Assembly (NCBI RefSeq): GCF_002892795.1
Contig: NZ_PJMC01000010.1
Location: 122,631 to 186,630, forward strand
Direction of reading: 5' to 3'
Source of the DNA: Arthrobacter sp. AFG20
GTDB lineage: Bacteria > Actinomycetota > Actinomycetes > Actinomycetales > Micrococcaceae
DNA: 64,000 nt
The position numbers were made by a program, and so were the translations under genes. This document shows positions 20,489-29,343 of the stretch, piece after piece. Every line of letters starts with the position of its first letter. Positions within the stretch are counted from its first letter, which is position 1. The notes beneath the pieces are model-generated. The model worked only from the letters and a program-made list of their open reading frames with translations. It was not told where the DNA came from and ran no database searches.

Positions 20489-21388
20489 ATGGAGATTGAG
20501 GCCAAGGCGTATCAATCTACAGAAGGACCAGAGACGGTCGCTGACGTTGATGTCTCATTGCGAAGCGCACCTCCGCCGGGAGAACCCGTCATCCAGATCG
20601 ACCAGATCATGGTCGCGGTCGATGGGGTGCACCGTTACGTCACTTCTCGGCTCGCGCGTATCGGGCGATCCTGCGATGTGGACGATGTCATGCAGGACAT
20701 CCGGGTCGCCGTTTGGGACGGGGTTGCGCGTGGACGCTACCGGGAGCTGCCCGGTATCCCGTTTGAAGCGTGGGTCCAAGGTGTCTGCAATAAGATCTGC
20801 GCTGCCCACATCCGGCGCGAGCTTAGCCATCAAACGTTGCCCTTGCTTGTTGACTTCACGACGACGGAAAGCTCTCCGGAGCTTCTTGCTGTCGTCCATG
20901 CCGGTGCAGCAGGAAACGACGTCGAGAACTATGTTGATCAGGCCTGGGCACACGCCATGCTCGGCCTGGTCCAGCGCAGCGTAAGCGAGGAAACCTGGAG
21001 GCTTGCCGTATCCAGCCTCACAGGGCCGAGACATTACGGACCTCCGTCTCCCAAGGACCGGCGTCGCTGGCATGCCGTAACCGTCGTTCGTCAGACCGCT
21101 AAGACAATCAACACGGCATTGAACTGCCACCCCGAACCCGGACTAGGCGTCGACGATCTCTGCCGGTGCGCTGCCAACTGCCTTCCCACAAACATTCTTC
21201 GAAGCGTCGCGGAGACTATCGTCCGTCCGGGCCTGCGGGGACTGGATAGGTCCGTTCAGATGGCCGCTCTGGCTTGTGAACTCGGCGTCACTGAGAGGTA
21301 CATCGCGGTGAATATCGGATTTGCCCGGCAGCTGTACCAGGCAGCTTGGCGCGTGCTTCAGCACGAAGTTCATAGACCGGCTCTGTAG
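20489..21388 (+). CDS. Sigma-70-like (ECF-type) protein, divergent C-terminus
   Basis: A 299-residue protein. Residues about 45-112 resemble sigma region 2: VHRYVTSRLARIGRSCDVDD, then VMQDIRVAVWDGVARGRYRE and FEAWVQGVCNKICAAHIRRE. The remaining 190 residues are weakly helical, end with a possible region-4-like helix (ACELGVTERYIAVNIGFARQ), and do not match standard ECF sigma factors. It stands first before the transfer genes and could direct their transcription. The start ATG 20489 has only a weak ribosome site. Confidence 0.6.
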   Translation: MEIEAKAYQSTEGPETVADVDVSLRSAPPPGEPVIQIDQIMVAVDGVHRYVTSRLARIGRSCDVDDVMQDIRVAVWDGVARGRYRELPGIPFEAWVQGVCNKICAAHIRRELSHQTLPLLVDFTTTESSPELLAVVHAGAAGNDVENYVDQAWAHAMLGLVQRSVSEETWRLAVSSLTGPRHYGPPSPKDRRRWHAVTVVRQTAKTINTALNCHPEPGLGVDDLCRCAANCLPTNILRSVAETIVRPGLRGLDRSVQMAALACELGVTERYIAVNIGFARQLYQAAWRVLQHEVHRPAL

Positions 21389-21416
21389 GTCGTGGGTTCG
21401 GACATCGGTTTGGACG

Positions 21417-22130
21417 ATGAATTGGTTCCGTAGAGTTAGCCGCCGGGAGTGGCTGGCGGCAGGGCTGGTTGCCCTGCTCATGATTAGTGCGGTCTTCCTA
21501 CTTTGGCCTGCCAATAGCCCCAGCGAACCGGTCCCTCCGACCACGTCCGCAACCGCGCCTTCAGGGGCTAAGCCATCAGGCACTGCCACTGCACCAGGCG
21601 ATACGTCCGGTGTTCCTAACGAGGCGCTCGCTACGGCGGAGGCAACGCCGGATGCTTTGCCACGTACCCGCGATTACCGGGCGCTCGCTGTAGCGGCAGC
21701 AAAGGGAGTCTATAGCTGGGACAGCCGTTCGTCGTCGTACTCGGATATATATGCCAGGGTGCGGTCCTGGTGGGAGTTGCTGCCTGATGGATCCAATCCC
21801 TTATCTGTGCTGGTTCGAGAGTTTGAAGGGACAGGCGTGACAGCGGGGACGTTCACCACCCTGGCAGACCGGTCCGCTCGCCGAAGCGGCACCGCTGAAT
21901 TCCTGCGCTGCGATCTCGAGTTGGCCAAAGTTCAGGAGTATCCGGCCCCGTGGGAGGGCCTTCACGTGTGCACGGTGACGGTGCAAGTTGTGGACGAGTC
22001 CAGCAACGGCAAAAGTGCCTATGCGGCACCCGTTACGGTGATGGTCAACTGTCCTCCTGCCACCACCGCTCCATCTGGACGCTGCGCCATGGTTGCCTTC
22101 TACGCAACCGCAGAGAGAATCGTTTACTAG
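21417..22130 (+). CDS. VirB8/TcpC-like conjugation protein
   Basis: A 237-residue protein with one N-terminal transmembrane helix (WLAAGLVALLMISAVFLLW), a Pro/Thr/Ala linker of about 60 residues, and a soluble domain (ALAVAAAKGVYSWDSRSSSY ... CTVTVQVVDESS). This layout matches VirB8/TcpC-like scaffold proteins with an NTF2-like domain in actinobacterial transfer systems, though identity is judged from layout and position only. ATG 21417 is used because the helix follows directly. It overlaps the next gene by one base. Confidence 0.6.
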   Translation: MNWFRRVSRREWLAAGLVALLMISAVFLLWPANSPSEPVPPTTSATAPSGAKPSGTATAPGDTSGVPNEALATAEATPDALPRTRDYRALAVAAAKGVYSWDSRSSSYSDIYARVRSWWELLPDGSNPLSVLVREFEGTGVTAGTFTTLADRSARRSGTAEFLRCDLELAKVQEYPAPWEGLHVCTVTVQVVDESSNGKSAYAAPVTVMVNCPPATTAPSGRCAMVAFYATAERIVY

Positions 22131-23251
22131 TGGCTGGACTGGTGGCCGTCGCAGGCTTCATGCGGCGCCGGGCATTGGTGAAGGCCGTATCGGCTGCCGC
22201 TTTCCTCGCTCTGATAGTTGGCGCCATGGCATTTGCCGGAGGCGTGGCGGCGCTAACGGGTATGGCGCGCCAATCCGCAGTCGCCTGTACACCAGTGGGA
22301 TCCGAGGTGGCCACTGCCCCTAACGTCACTGGTGCCGGTTTGGAAGTTCGGAACGCCGGACGCTTGCTCTACGAGCTGACGCCTCGTCAGGAGAGCGTTG
22401 CACGGACATACATCGCGGTCGGCAAGCAGCTTGGAATACCGCGCTCCGGGCAGATCATCGCCATCATGATGGCGCTGCAGGAGTCAAGCCTGCGTATGCT
22501 CGCGAACCCCAGCGTGCCAGCTTCCCTACATTTCCCCAATGACGGCCTCGGACGTGACCACGACTCGATCGGTTCGGCCCAACAACGTCCGGCGGCAGGC
22601 TGGGGGACCGTTGAGCAACTGATGGATGCCTCCTATAACGCGCGTGCCTTCTTCGGCGGGCCGTCGGGACCGAATCAGGGCAGTCCTCGAGGACTGCTGG
22701 ATATTCCCGGTTGGCAGACAATGGACAAAGGTCTGGCGGCCCAAGCCGTCCAGGTGTCTGCTTTTCCTGAACTGTATGCACGTTGGGAGCCGGCGGCCAC
22801 GGCAATCGTGGCTGCGCTTGAGGGCGGCACTGCTCCTGCCTCTTGTGCAGATTCCTCGCCAGCGCCTCGGCCTACGGGATCTTCAGGTAACTTGAGCCAG
22901 CTACGGCAGGACATTCTGAAGTTCACCAAAGAAGGTTTGGGCGGAAGATATGTGTGGGGAGGGACTGCCTTCAAAGCCTGGGATTGCTCCGGCTATGTGC
23001 AGTGGATATACAGGCAAGCCGGAATCGAGCTGCCCCGAGTAGAACAGTGGCGCGTTGGTGTCCGAACAGAGGATCCCCAACCAGGGGACCTCGTGGTTCA
23101 AAACCCGCAGGGGCCGGATAACTGGGGTCACGTCGGCATCTACGCGGGTGACGGCCTGATGTGGAGTGCCCTCAACCCGGCGGTAGGGACACTGCTGCAC
23201 CCCGTCAATTGGAATCCTGGCGCGGCCTACTTCGACCTGCTAAGGCGCTGA
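22130..23251 (+). CDS. Conjugation peptidoglycan hydrolase (lysozyme-like + NlpC/P60)
   Basis: A bifunctional cell-wall hydrolase that would open peptidoglycan for the transfer channel. After a signal/anchor helix (VSAAAFLALIVGAMAFAGGV) comes a lysozyme-like domain with a likely catalytic Glu in MALQESS (about 118) and the IGSAQQRPAAGWG signature. A linker follows, then a C-terminal NlpC/P60 domain with Cys in AWDCSGY (about 286) and His in NWGHVGIY (about 334). GTG 22130 overlaps the upstream stop; ATG 22160 is the alternative start. Such proteins are standard in Gram-positive conjugation modules. Confidence 0.88.
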   Translation: MAGLVAVAGFMRRRALVKAVSAAAFLALIVGAMAFAGGVAALTGMARQSAVACTPVGSEVATAPNVTGAGLEVRNAGRLLYELTPRQESVARTYIAVGKQLGIPRSGQIIAIMMALQESSLRMLANPSVPASLHFPNDGLGRDHDSIGSAQQRPAAGWGTVEQLMDASYNARAFFGGPSGPNQGSPRGLLDIPGWQTMDKGLAAQAVQVSAFPELYARWEPAATAIVAALEGGTAPASCADSSPAPRPTGSSGNLSQLRQDILKFTKEGLGGRYVWGGTAFKAWDCSGYVQWIYRQAGIELPRVEQWRVGVRTEDPQPGDLVVQNPQGPDNWGHVGIYAGDGLMWSALNPAVGTLLHPVNWNPGAAYFDLLRR

Positions 23252-23672
23252 GTACATCTAGCCTGAACGTTCGGCCACAGGTAGCCCTTGTGCTGACCCT
23301 CTCACGGGAGTCTTGCTTGCGACCGCCGGAAGGCTAGCTAGCCTTTCGGAGCTACTAATTCACCACCTGCAGCGCATGAACGATGATGGCACTTGCTTCG
23401 CCAACTGCTGGAGGGCAACCGGCGCCCGCATCGCTGCAGCGGGTGCACAGGAAGCGTCTCGAGCTCGGGCGGCGGTGCAAGGGCACGACCTGGTGTATCT
23501 GCTCGACGCGAATAAGAAGCTCAGTAAGCATGCGGCACGCTAAAGAATCCTCTTGCCGGCCAAGGGCGCCCCAATGCCGTTATTTATGTCTGATAGTCCT
23601 GGGCCAGGACAATCCCTAGGAGCACATTCGAGCGGCATGTTGCTACGTTGAATATGAAACCTACAATCGTAT
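23252..23672. other. Non-coding gap with a large palindrome
   Basis: There is no supportable gene in this 421-base space between the NlpC/P60 gene and a convergent hypothetical gene. It holds the palindrome at 23326-23349. Confidence 0.6.
23326..23349. promoter_or_regulatory. 24-base near-perfect palindrome
   Basis: The core AAGGCTAGCTAGCCTT (23330-23345) is perfect, and the flanks extend it to 24 bases with one mismatch. It has no loop and no T tract, so it looks more like a protein-binding site than a terminator. Confidence 0.5.
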
Positions 23673-24512
23673 TCACCCGCTAGGAGTCTGTTCGCCTGAG
23701 TCTTCTTGCGCTTCTTTTCGAAGTGCTTCAATCAGTTCTTCGATTTCGTCCACTGGAATGTCGCCGACCCCCAAGAAGTTGAACAGCAATTGCCCACCGT
23801 TGCCCAGTTCGAAGTCCGCTAGATCCATATTGAACAGCCCGAGTCCCAGCCGGGGTGTCTTCTTTGCCGGTGCACCCATGATGCTGAGTCCGAACGGCCC
23901 CATTGCCCTAAGCTCCTCGTGGACGGCCCATCCTTTCCACGAATTGATACCTTGACCGACTTCGATGCCGCCGAGGTCGAATTCTTCCTTCCGCCCAATC
24001 ATGGAAATTAGGCTGTACTGCGTCCACGTAAGTCGCTCAGCGGTGTTGATCATCCAAACGGCCGTTTCCAGAGGGATCTCGTCGTGATAAGCAATCTGCG
24101 CGAGAAGACAGCCCAAATACTCAAGTTTCCTCTCCTGCGGCTCACGTTGGGCGGCGATGAGGACTGCCTCCACGACTTCTTCTCCTGGGCTTGGAAACCC
24201 CTTGCTACTTGACCAAAAGCCATCGTTTCGCACTCGGCCGCCATCATCTTGAATCTGCTTCATAGATTCCATGGCGAAGATCATCACAGCCCCAAGCCGA
24301 TGCTCTTCCTTGCGACTCATTATTCGATTCGCGAGATCGTGCGCGACGCCAGCGACTACAGGGCCGGCGGCAGCACCGATATACGCAGCTTCCGGTCCGG
24401 CGGCACTAAGCAACATACCGATGCCTACTGCACTGACATCCCCAAGCGAGTCGGTCGCGCGAGCGATTATTTTTTCAAGTCTTCCATCCGGCATATCCAA
24501 GATATACATCAC
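23673..24512 (-). CDS. Hypothetical protein, antisense insert in the transfer region
   Basis: A 279-residue protein of unknown family. The N-terminal third contains a Gly/Ala-rich hydrophobic stretch (VGIGMLLSAAGPEAAYIGAA) that could span a membrane. The rest is soluble and helical (LEYLGCLLAQIAYHDEIPLE, LTWTQYSLISMIGRKEEFDL) and ends in an acidic tail. Its DNA looks less GC-rich than its neighbours, and it runs against the conjugation genes, both signs of a later insertion. It could be accessory cargo such as a defence or immunity gene, but nothing in the sequence proves this. Confidence 0.6.
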   Translation of the reverse strand: MMYILDMPDGRLEKIIARATDSLGDVSAVGIGMLLSAAGPEAAYIGAAAGPVVAGVAHDLANRIMSRKEEHRLGAVMIFAMESMKQIQDDGGRVRNDGFWSSSKGFPSPGEEVVEAVLIAAQREPQERKLEYLGCLLAQIAYHDEIPLETAVWMINTAERLTWTQYSLISMIGRKEEFDLGGIEVGQGINSWKGWAVHEELRAMGPFGLSIMGAPAKKTPRLGLGLFNMDLADFELGNGGQLLFNFLGVGDIPVDEIEELIEALRKEAQEDSGEQTPSG

Positions 24513-24747
24513 GTGTTCGGAAATCGCCGGGAGACGTAGTGGGCAAGTGTCATCTCCACTTCACACACCTGAGAACCCATCGCTACTAGAATCGAGCGAC
24601 TAAAACTTCTGCGGCAAGAAAGTGAGACGAAAGGTTTAGTCGAACTGTTCTGGCGACGGAATGAAAGTCATGTCGCTCCGCACCGCGGCCTCCATGAACC
24701 CGTGAGCTCATCTGCTCACTCCATGGAATACAACGGACGGAGCACCA

Positions 24748-25035
24748 ATGTTTTTCGCAGCGGTGGACCCGGGGATCACCCCGAACGCGAGCTTTCCCTT
24801 TCTGGAATCGCTCAAACAGATAGGCGGCGGCATCCTCGTCGGCGCCTTCATCATCATTGCCATCGTGGCGATCATCGGTGCCGCGATGCTGCTGGCCGGC
24901 AAGCTTAGCCAGTCGTCGCGCCTTGCCTCCGGTGGGGGAGTGATCCTCCTGTGGACAGGTCCGGTGGCTGCCATTCTCGGCGGCATCAACGGCTACATCC
25001 TCTGGTCGCAGACCGCCTTCCCACTCGGGTTCTAA
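24748..25035 (+). CDS. VirB2/pilin-like small membrane protein
   Basis: A 95-residue protein with two strong helices (ILVGAFIIIAIVAIIGAAML and VILLWTGPVAAILGGINGYI) around a short basic loop (GKLSQSSRL), the pattern of VirB2/TrbC-like or DUF6112-like subunits in actinobacterial transfer operons. It opens the main transfer operon and is three bases from the VirB6-like gene. The identity rests on topology and position. Confidence 0.7.
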   Translation: MFFAAVDPGITPNASFPFLESLKQIGGGILVGAFIIIAIVAIIGAAMLLAGKLSQSSRLASGGGVILLWTGPVAAILGGINGYILWSQTAFPLGF

Positions 25036-25038
25036 GTC

Positions 25039-26412
25039 ATGCCCGTTGAGTGCGACCTCAATGGATGGTGGCCGCCCGGCTGCGGTTTGGTCTCACAAAC
25101 GAACGACAACGCCATGGGCGCAGTCACGTCCCTCTTCGCCAACATCCTCCAAAACATGGCCTCCTGGCTTTGGGCCTTTATTACCGGCGCCTTCTCTGTA
25201 TCGAACGTCGACGACTCCCAGTGGCTCTCCATCGAGGGTCTGACGAGCTGGTGGGTCGTCGTCATGATGACGCCCCTCGTCGTCGTGATGATCCTCCAGG
25301 TCCTGTCGGGCCTGATCAGCCAGCAGCCGAGACGGATCGGCCGCGCGATGCTCGGCGGCGCAGCCGCCATTCCACTCGTCGGGGCTGCCGTCTATCTTGT
25401 TCGGCAACTCACGCGGGCGAGTGACTTAGCCTCAGCCGCCTTGCTCGAATCGATTGGCTCGGACCCATACCTCGTGTTCATGAGGCTTTTTGGATTCGAA
25501 CGGGCACCAGAAGGAAGTGGTCGAGAATGGAACTTGGTCTCGCTGGCACCTGGGACGACAGGGGGCCCAGTCGGAGCCGTCGTCGTCACAGTGATGGCAG
25601 TTATTGTCGTGTGGATCCTTGCCTTCATCCTGATGTGCTCAATGATCTTCCGTTCCTTTGCGCTCGTCGTGTTAGCGGCCGTCGCGCCGGTGGCCCTGAT
25701 GCTGCTGCCCTGGGACAAGACAAAATCCTGGGCACGCCGCTGGTGCGAGGTGGTCATTGCCCTGGTGTTGGCGAAACCCTTAGCAGGAACGGTCTTGGCC
25801 GTTGCGGTGAAGCTCTTTGCAGAGTCCAAGTCCTTTGCCGGATTGGCAGCCGGAACGGTGGGTATGGCGCTTGCCTGCGGCGCCCCTTTGATGGCCCTGC
25901 GCTTGGTTAGCTTCGCGGGCGGGGAACTCGCGGCAGCGGCCCAAACGGCCGGCGGGGGCCATGTTCTGTCCCGCAGCAGTAGTGTGGCGGCTCGGCAGAT
26001 CAGTAGGCAGACAGGGGGCCGCCTTACACTCGCGAGCCTGGTAAGTCGTTCTGCAATGACTCGCCCCATCAGCTCAAGCCGCAGTATTTTCCCGACTCAA
26101 GCGCTGGCACCCGCTGTCCGGTCCGGGATGCCGTCGAACCAAGGCGACGGGGGCCAATTGTCCCTGAGAAGCGGGCCCTCGACAGGAGCTCCGAACACCC
26201 TGCACTCACCAGGGTCGCAGCAGGGGTTGGTGCGCGTAGATCCTCACGAAAAAGGCGGGACTGCCCCAGCAAACGCGCGGCAGGCCTCAGTCGGAGGCGC
26301 CGAACCGCGAGCGCATCCCAACGAAAGCGCACCGGACCCTTCGAGGGCGCGGCCTCCGAAACCCCAATCACCAAGAATCAACCCTCCGAACGGAGGTACC
26401 CCACATGTCTGA
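25039..26412 (+). CDS. VirB6/TrbL-like polytopic channel protein
   Basis: A 457-residue inner-membrane protein of the type IV secretion channel. At least six hydrophobic helices lie in residues 20-300 (WWVVVMMTPLVVVMILQVL, AVVVTVMAVIVVWILAFILM, ALVVLAAVAPVALMLLPWD). The LPWDKTKSWARRWCEV loop between helices is typical of actinobacterial TrbL-like proteins. The last 150 residues are a disordered Ser/Pro/Gly-rich cytosolic tail. It overlaps the next gene by 8 bases. Confidence 0.82.
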   Translation: MPVECDLNGWWPPGCGLVSQTNDNAMGAVTSLFANILQNMASWLWAFITGAFSVSNVDDSQWLSIEGLTSWWVVVMMTPLVVVMILQVLSGLISQQPRRIGRAMLGGAAAIPLVGAAVYLVRQLTRASDLASAALLESIGSDPYLVFMRLFGFERAPEGSGREWNLVSLAPGTTGGPVGAVVVTVMAVIVVWILAFILMCSMIFRSFALVVLAAVAPVALMLLPWDKTKSWARRWCEVVIALVLAKPLAGTVLAVAVKLFAESKSFAGLAAGTVGMALACGAPLMALRLVSFAGGELAAAAQTAGGGHVLSRSSSVAARQISRQTGGRLTLASLVSRSAMTRPISSSRSIFPTQALAPAVRSGMPSNQGDGGQLSLRSGPSTGAPNTLHSPGSQQGLVRVDPHEKGGTAPANARQASVGGAEPRAHPNESAPDPSRARPPKPQSPRINPPNGGTPHV

Positions 26413-27901
26413 GGACGCGCGTGCCCTTGAGGCCGTCAAATTCCCGAGGTACGAGCGCCGCGGCTTCTTCCTTGGCCTCAAGTGGTATCAGTTGCTGATC
26501 GTCGCAGGGGGAGGGGCGGTTGCCATCGTGGCTTCTGCGAGCAGTGGGCCGGTCGGTCTGTTCTCCTCCGGGCCCCTATGGCTTGGGCTTATGCTGCTCG
26601 GGCTCCTCCAGTATTCCCGAATCCCTTATCCGGTATGGGCGAAACAGCTCGCTTTGTTCTTCTACAGGGCCGCGGTGGGACAAACCCGGTTCCTTGCAAG
26701 ACCCACGGCTCCACAGCTTGCTGGTCGGCTCGCTCTGCCCGGCGGCCTCGGCAACCTGGAGATCAGAACAACGGCCGGTGGAGAATGCTTCGTGGTCGAT
26801 CGCCACGGCAGGGAGGCTATCGCGGTGCTGCGCTGCAGCACGCGGTCCTTTGCACTCCTGGATGCGGATGACAAAGCCTGGGCGGTCCAGGCCTGGTCGC
26901 GTGTGCAAGCGGGCATGGCCCAGCGGCCAGGCGTAGCAAGAATCGCGGTCCAGGATTACACGTTGCCCTACCCGTCGTCGGCGCTCTGGGAGTTCTACAA
27001 AGACAACGCCCCGCCGGCACAAGCCGACGAGAAGGCTGCGTGGGGACAACGCGCGTATGAGGACTTGCTCGGTGCAGCCGGATCAACCATGAGCCACGAA
27101 CTCCTCGTGGCGGTAGTCCTGGACACAAGCAAGGCTCGACGGCGGATCAAGGAGTCCGGCGGAGGGCTGGTAGGCCTGGAACGCGTCCTGCGGCTGGAAG
27201 TCGAGGCGATGAAAACGTCGCTGGGTACCCACAGCGTGAAGGTGGACGAGTGGATTGGCGAACCCGGACTGCTAACCATCATCGGTGCCGCATTCGATCC
27301 CGCTGCTTTGCCGGCTGCTAAAGCGCCGGCGGCGGAAGCCCCGCCGTCGGACGAGCCGGCAAGTAAGGCGATGGATACCCTCCACCGCCACGGCCCGATG
27401 GCAGTTGAGGAACACTGGACCTACCTGCGGACCGACACCGGGTTCCACCAGACTTTCTGGATCGCTGAATGGCCGCGCCAGAAGGTCTTCCCGGGCTTCC
27501 TGCACCCCTTGATCTATGTGGGAGAATTCCGCCACACGTTCACGGAAGTTATACGGGCAGTGCCTACCGCGGAAGCCCTCCGTGACATCCGCTCCGCCCA
27601 GGAGGCGCATGAAACCCGTCGCCGTATTAATGCCCGCTTCGATAGGCCTCTCACCCGTGAGCAAAAGGCCGAGGAAGAAGAAGTGATCCAGAGGGAGGAA
27701 GAGATCGTCGCCGGCCATGGTGACGTCCGCCCGGCTGCCTACATTACGGTTACCGCGACTTCGCTCGAGGACTTGGCACGGCATCGCCAGGAACTTGAGT
27801 CCGCTGCCGCAGGAGCATTCGTTGAGCTTCGGCTTCTCTACGGACAGCAATGGGCCGCGTTTGTCGCCGGCAGCCTGCCGCTTGGGAGGGGACTGCGTTG
27901 A
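26405..27901 (+). CDS. SCO6880-family transfer protein (VirB4 N-domain-like)
   Basis: A 498-residue protein of the SCO6880 family. Two adjacent membrane helices near 30-75 (YQLLIVAGGGAVAIVASA, LWLGLMLLGLLQYS) resemble PrgI/VirB3. A long soluble region follows, resembling the N-terminal half of VirB4 (LRCSTRSFALLDADDKAWAV, MSHELLVAVVLDTSKARRRI). It has no Walker motif. In actinobacterial systems it pairs with the separate VirB4 ATPase encoded next, and the two genes overlap (TTGA). It probably anchors the ATPase to the channel. Confidence 0.85.
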   Translation: MSEDARALEAVKFPRYERRGFFLGLKWYQLLIVAGGGAVAIVASASSGPVGLFSSGPLWLGLMLLGLLQYSRIPYPVWAKQLALFFYRAAVGQTRFLARPTAPQLAGRLALPGGLGNLEIRTTAGGECFVVDRHGREAIAVLRCSTRSFALLDADDKAWAVQAWSRVQAGMAQRPGVARIAVQDYTLPYPSSALWEFYKDNAPPAQADEKAAWGQRAYEDLLGAAGSTMSHELLVAVVLDTSKARRRIKESGGGLVGLERVLRLEVEAMKTSLGTHSVKVDEWIGEPGLLTIIGAAFDPAALPAAKAPAAEAPPSDEPASKAMDTLHRHGPMAVEEHWTYLRTDTGFHQTFWIAEWPRQKVFPGFLHPLIYVGEFRHTFTEVIRAVPTAEALRDIRSAQEAHETRRRINARFDRPLTREQKAEEEEVIQREEEIVAGHGDVRPAAYITVTATSLEDLARHRQELESAAAGAFVELRLLYGQQWAAFVAGSLPLGRGLR

Positions 27902-29343
27902 AACAAGCATTGAAAAGCTTCGAGTATCTACCGTCGGGAAAGAACCGACCGCAAGGGAAAGCACGACGGCGGCCCGCGCCACCTGCCGCAGGGTGGGCGA
28001 GTGCCGGGGAAGGCAAGAAGCAGCGCGACCCCCAGGGGCTTCGCCTCGCGGGTGACTGGGGGAGTAACGAGCCAAACTCGCTGCGGGGTCCGCATCGGTT
28101 ACGGCCCGCGCCCCACCGTGCATCGACCATGACGTTTGCGGCCGCCTACCCGTTCCTTACAGAGTCGGGGCTTGGACACGAGGGAACCTACATCGGCACC
28201 GACGTGTTCGGGTCGGGGGCCTTCTCCTACGATCCATGGATCCTGTACGACAAGGGGGTCATCAGCGGCCCCTCCATTGTTGTGATCGGGACGGTTGGCA
28301 CCGGCAAGTCAATGTGCGGCAAGTCGTTGGTAACGCGGTCAATCACCCTAGGACGAAAGGCAGCTGTCGCGTCTGACCCCAAGGGCGAGTGGGTTGCGGT
28401 AGCGGAGGCTGTTGGCGGCAAAGTCATATCCATTGGCCCGGGCCGCCCTGCAAGGGTGAATCCCCTCGACGCCGGTCCCCGCTCCACTGCCCTTACAGAG
28501 GCTCAGTGGCAAGCGGTGGTGAGGCAACGCCGTCGCTATCTCCTGGGGGCCTTGGTTTCACTCATGCGGCAGGGCACGCCCCTTCGGCCTGTGGAGCACA
28601 CGGCCTTGGACATCGCACTCATGGAAACCATGAGAGAGAACTCAAACCCAACCCTGCCCATGGTGCTGGACCACCTCCTCAAGCCGTCGAAGGAGATGAC
28701 CGCCCTGGTCGGCTCAGACGGAGCAACCGCCGTCAGCCATTCCCTGCGACGTACAGTGTCCGGTGATCTCGAAGGGATGTTCGACGCACCATCCACGGTG
28801 GCCTTCGACGCAGACGCTCCCATGATGGTGATGGATACGTCAGCACTGATCGGCGCATCCGAGCAGGCGCTTTCGCTGGCCGCAGCGTGCGGCGCCACGT
28901 GGTTGGAAGCGGCCATCACCAATCCCGACGGCGGGAAGCGGCTTGTGGTGTACGACGAGGGTTGGCGGATGCTCGCAGATCCGTACATGTTGGCAAAGAT
29001 GAGCGAGCAGTGGCGACTCGCCAGAACCTACGGGATCGCGAACCTGCTCATCATGCACAAGGTCGCGGACCTGAACGAGATCGGTGACAGCACGAGTGGA
29101 CACAGGCAGAAAGCCCTGGGCCTGCTGACTGAGGCTGACACCAGGGTCATTTACCGGCAGAAGCACGATGCGATGCGCCTGACCAAGGAAGCGCTCGGCC
29201 TGACCGAAGCTGAATGCGAGCATGTTGAGAACCTTCCGAAGGGTGTCGGGCTCTGGAAAGTGGGCAACCGCTCCTTCATCGTTGCCAATCGAGTGACCAC
29301 TGACGAGCTTGCCGTTTTCGGGACAGATGACAGGATGCTGTGA
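27898..29343 (+). CDS. VirB4-like conjugation ATPase
   Basis: A 481-residue ATPase that powers assembly or transport in the conjugative channel. Walker A is GTVGTGKS at about 131-138. DPKGEW follows, and Walker B is RLVVYDEGWR near 349. The conserved downstream block reads LLIMHKVADLNEIG and VIYRQKHD. The first 80 residues are basic and disordered. The likely start is TTG 27898, with GGGAGGGG seven bases upstream and overlap with the SCO6880 stop. The next open ATG frame start would give only the core. Confidence 0.9.
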   Translation: MKQALKSFEYLPSGKNRPQGKARRRPAPPAAGWASAGEGKKQRDPQGLRLAGDWGSNEPNSLRGPHRLRPAPHRASTMTFAAAYPFLTESGLGHEGTYIGTDVFGSGAFSYDPWILYDKGVISGPSIVVIGTVGTGKSMCGKSLVTRSITLGRKAAVASDPKGEWVAVAEAVGGKVISIGPGRPARVNPLDAGPRSTALTEAQWQAVVRQRRRYLLGALVSLMRQGTPLRPVEHTALDIALMETMRENSNPTLPMVLDHLLKPSKEMTALVGSDGATAVSHSLRRTVSGDLEGMFDAPSTVAFDADAPMMVMDTSALIGASEQALSLAAACGATWLEAAITNPDGGKRLVVYDEGWRMLADPYMLAKMSEQWRLARTYGIANLLIMHKVADLNEIGDSTSGHRQKALGLLTEADTRVIYRQKHDAMRLTKEALGLTEAECEHVENLPKGVGLWKVGNRSFIVANRVTTDELAVFGTDDRML

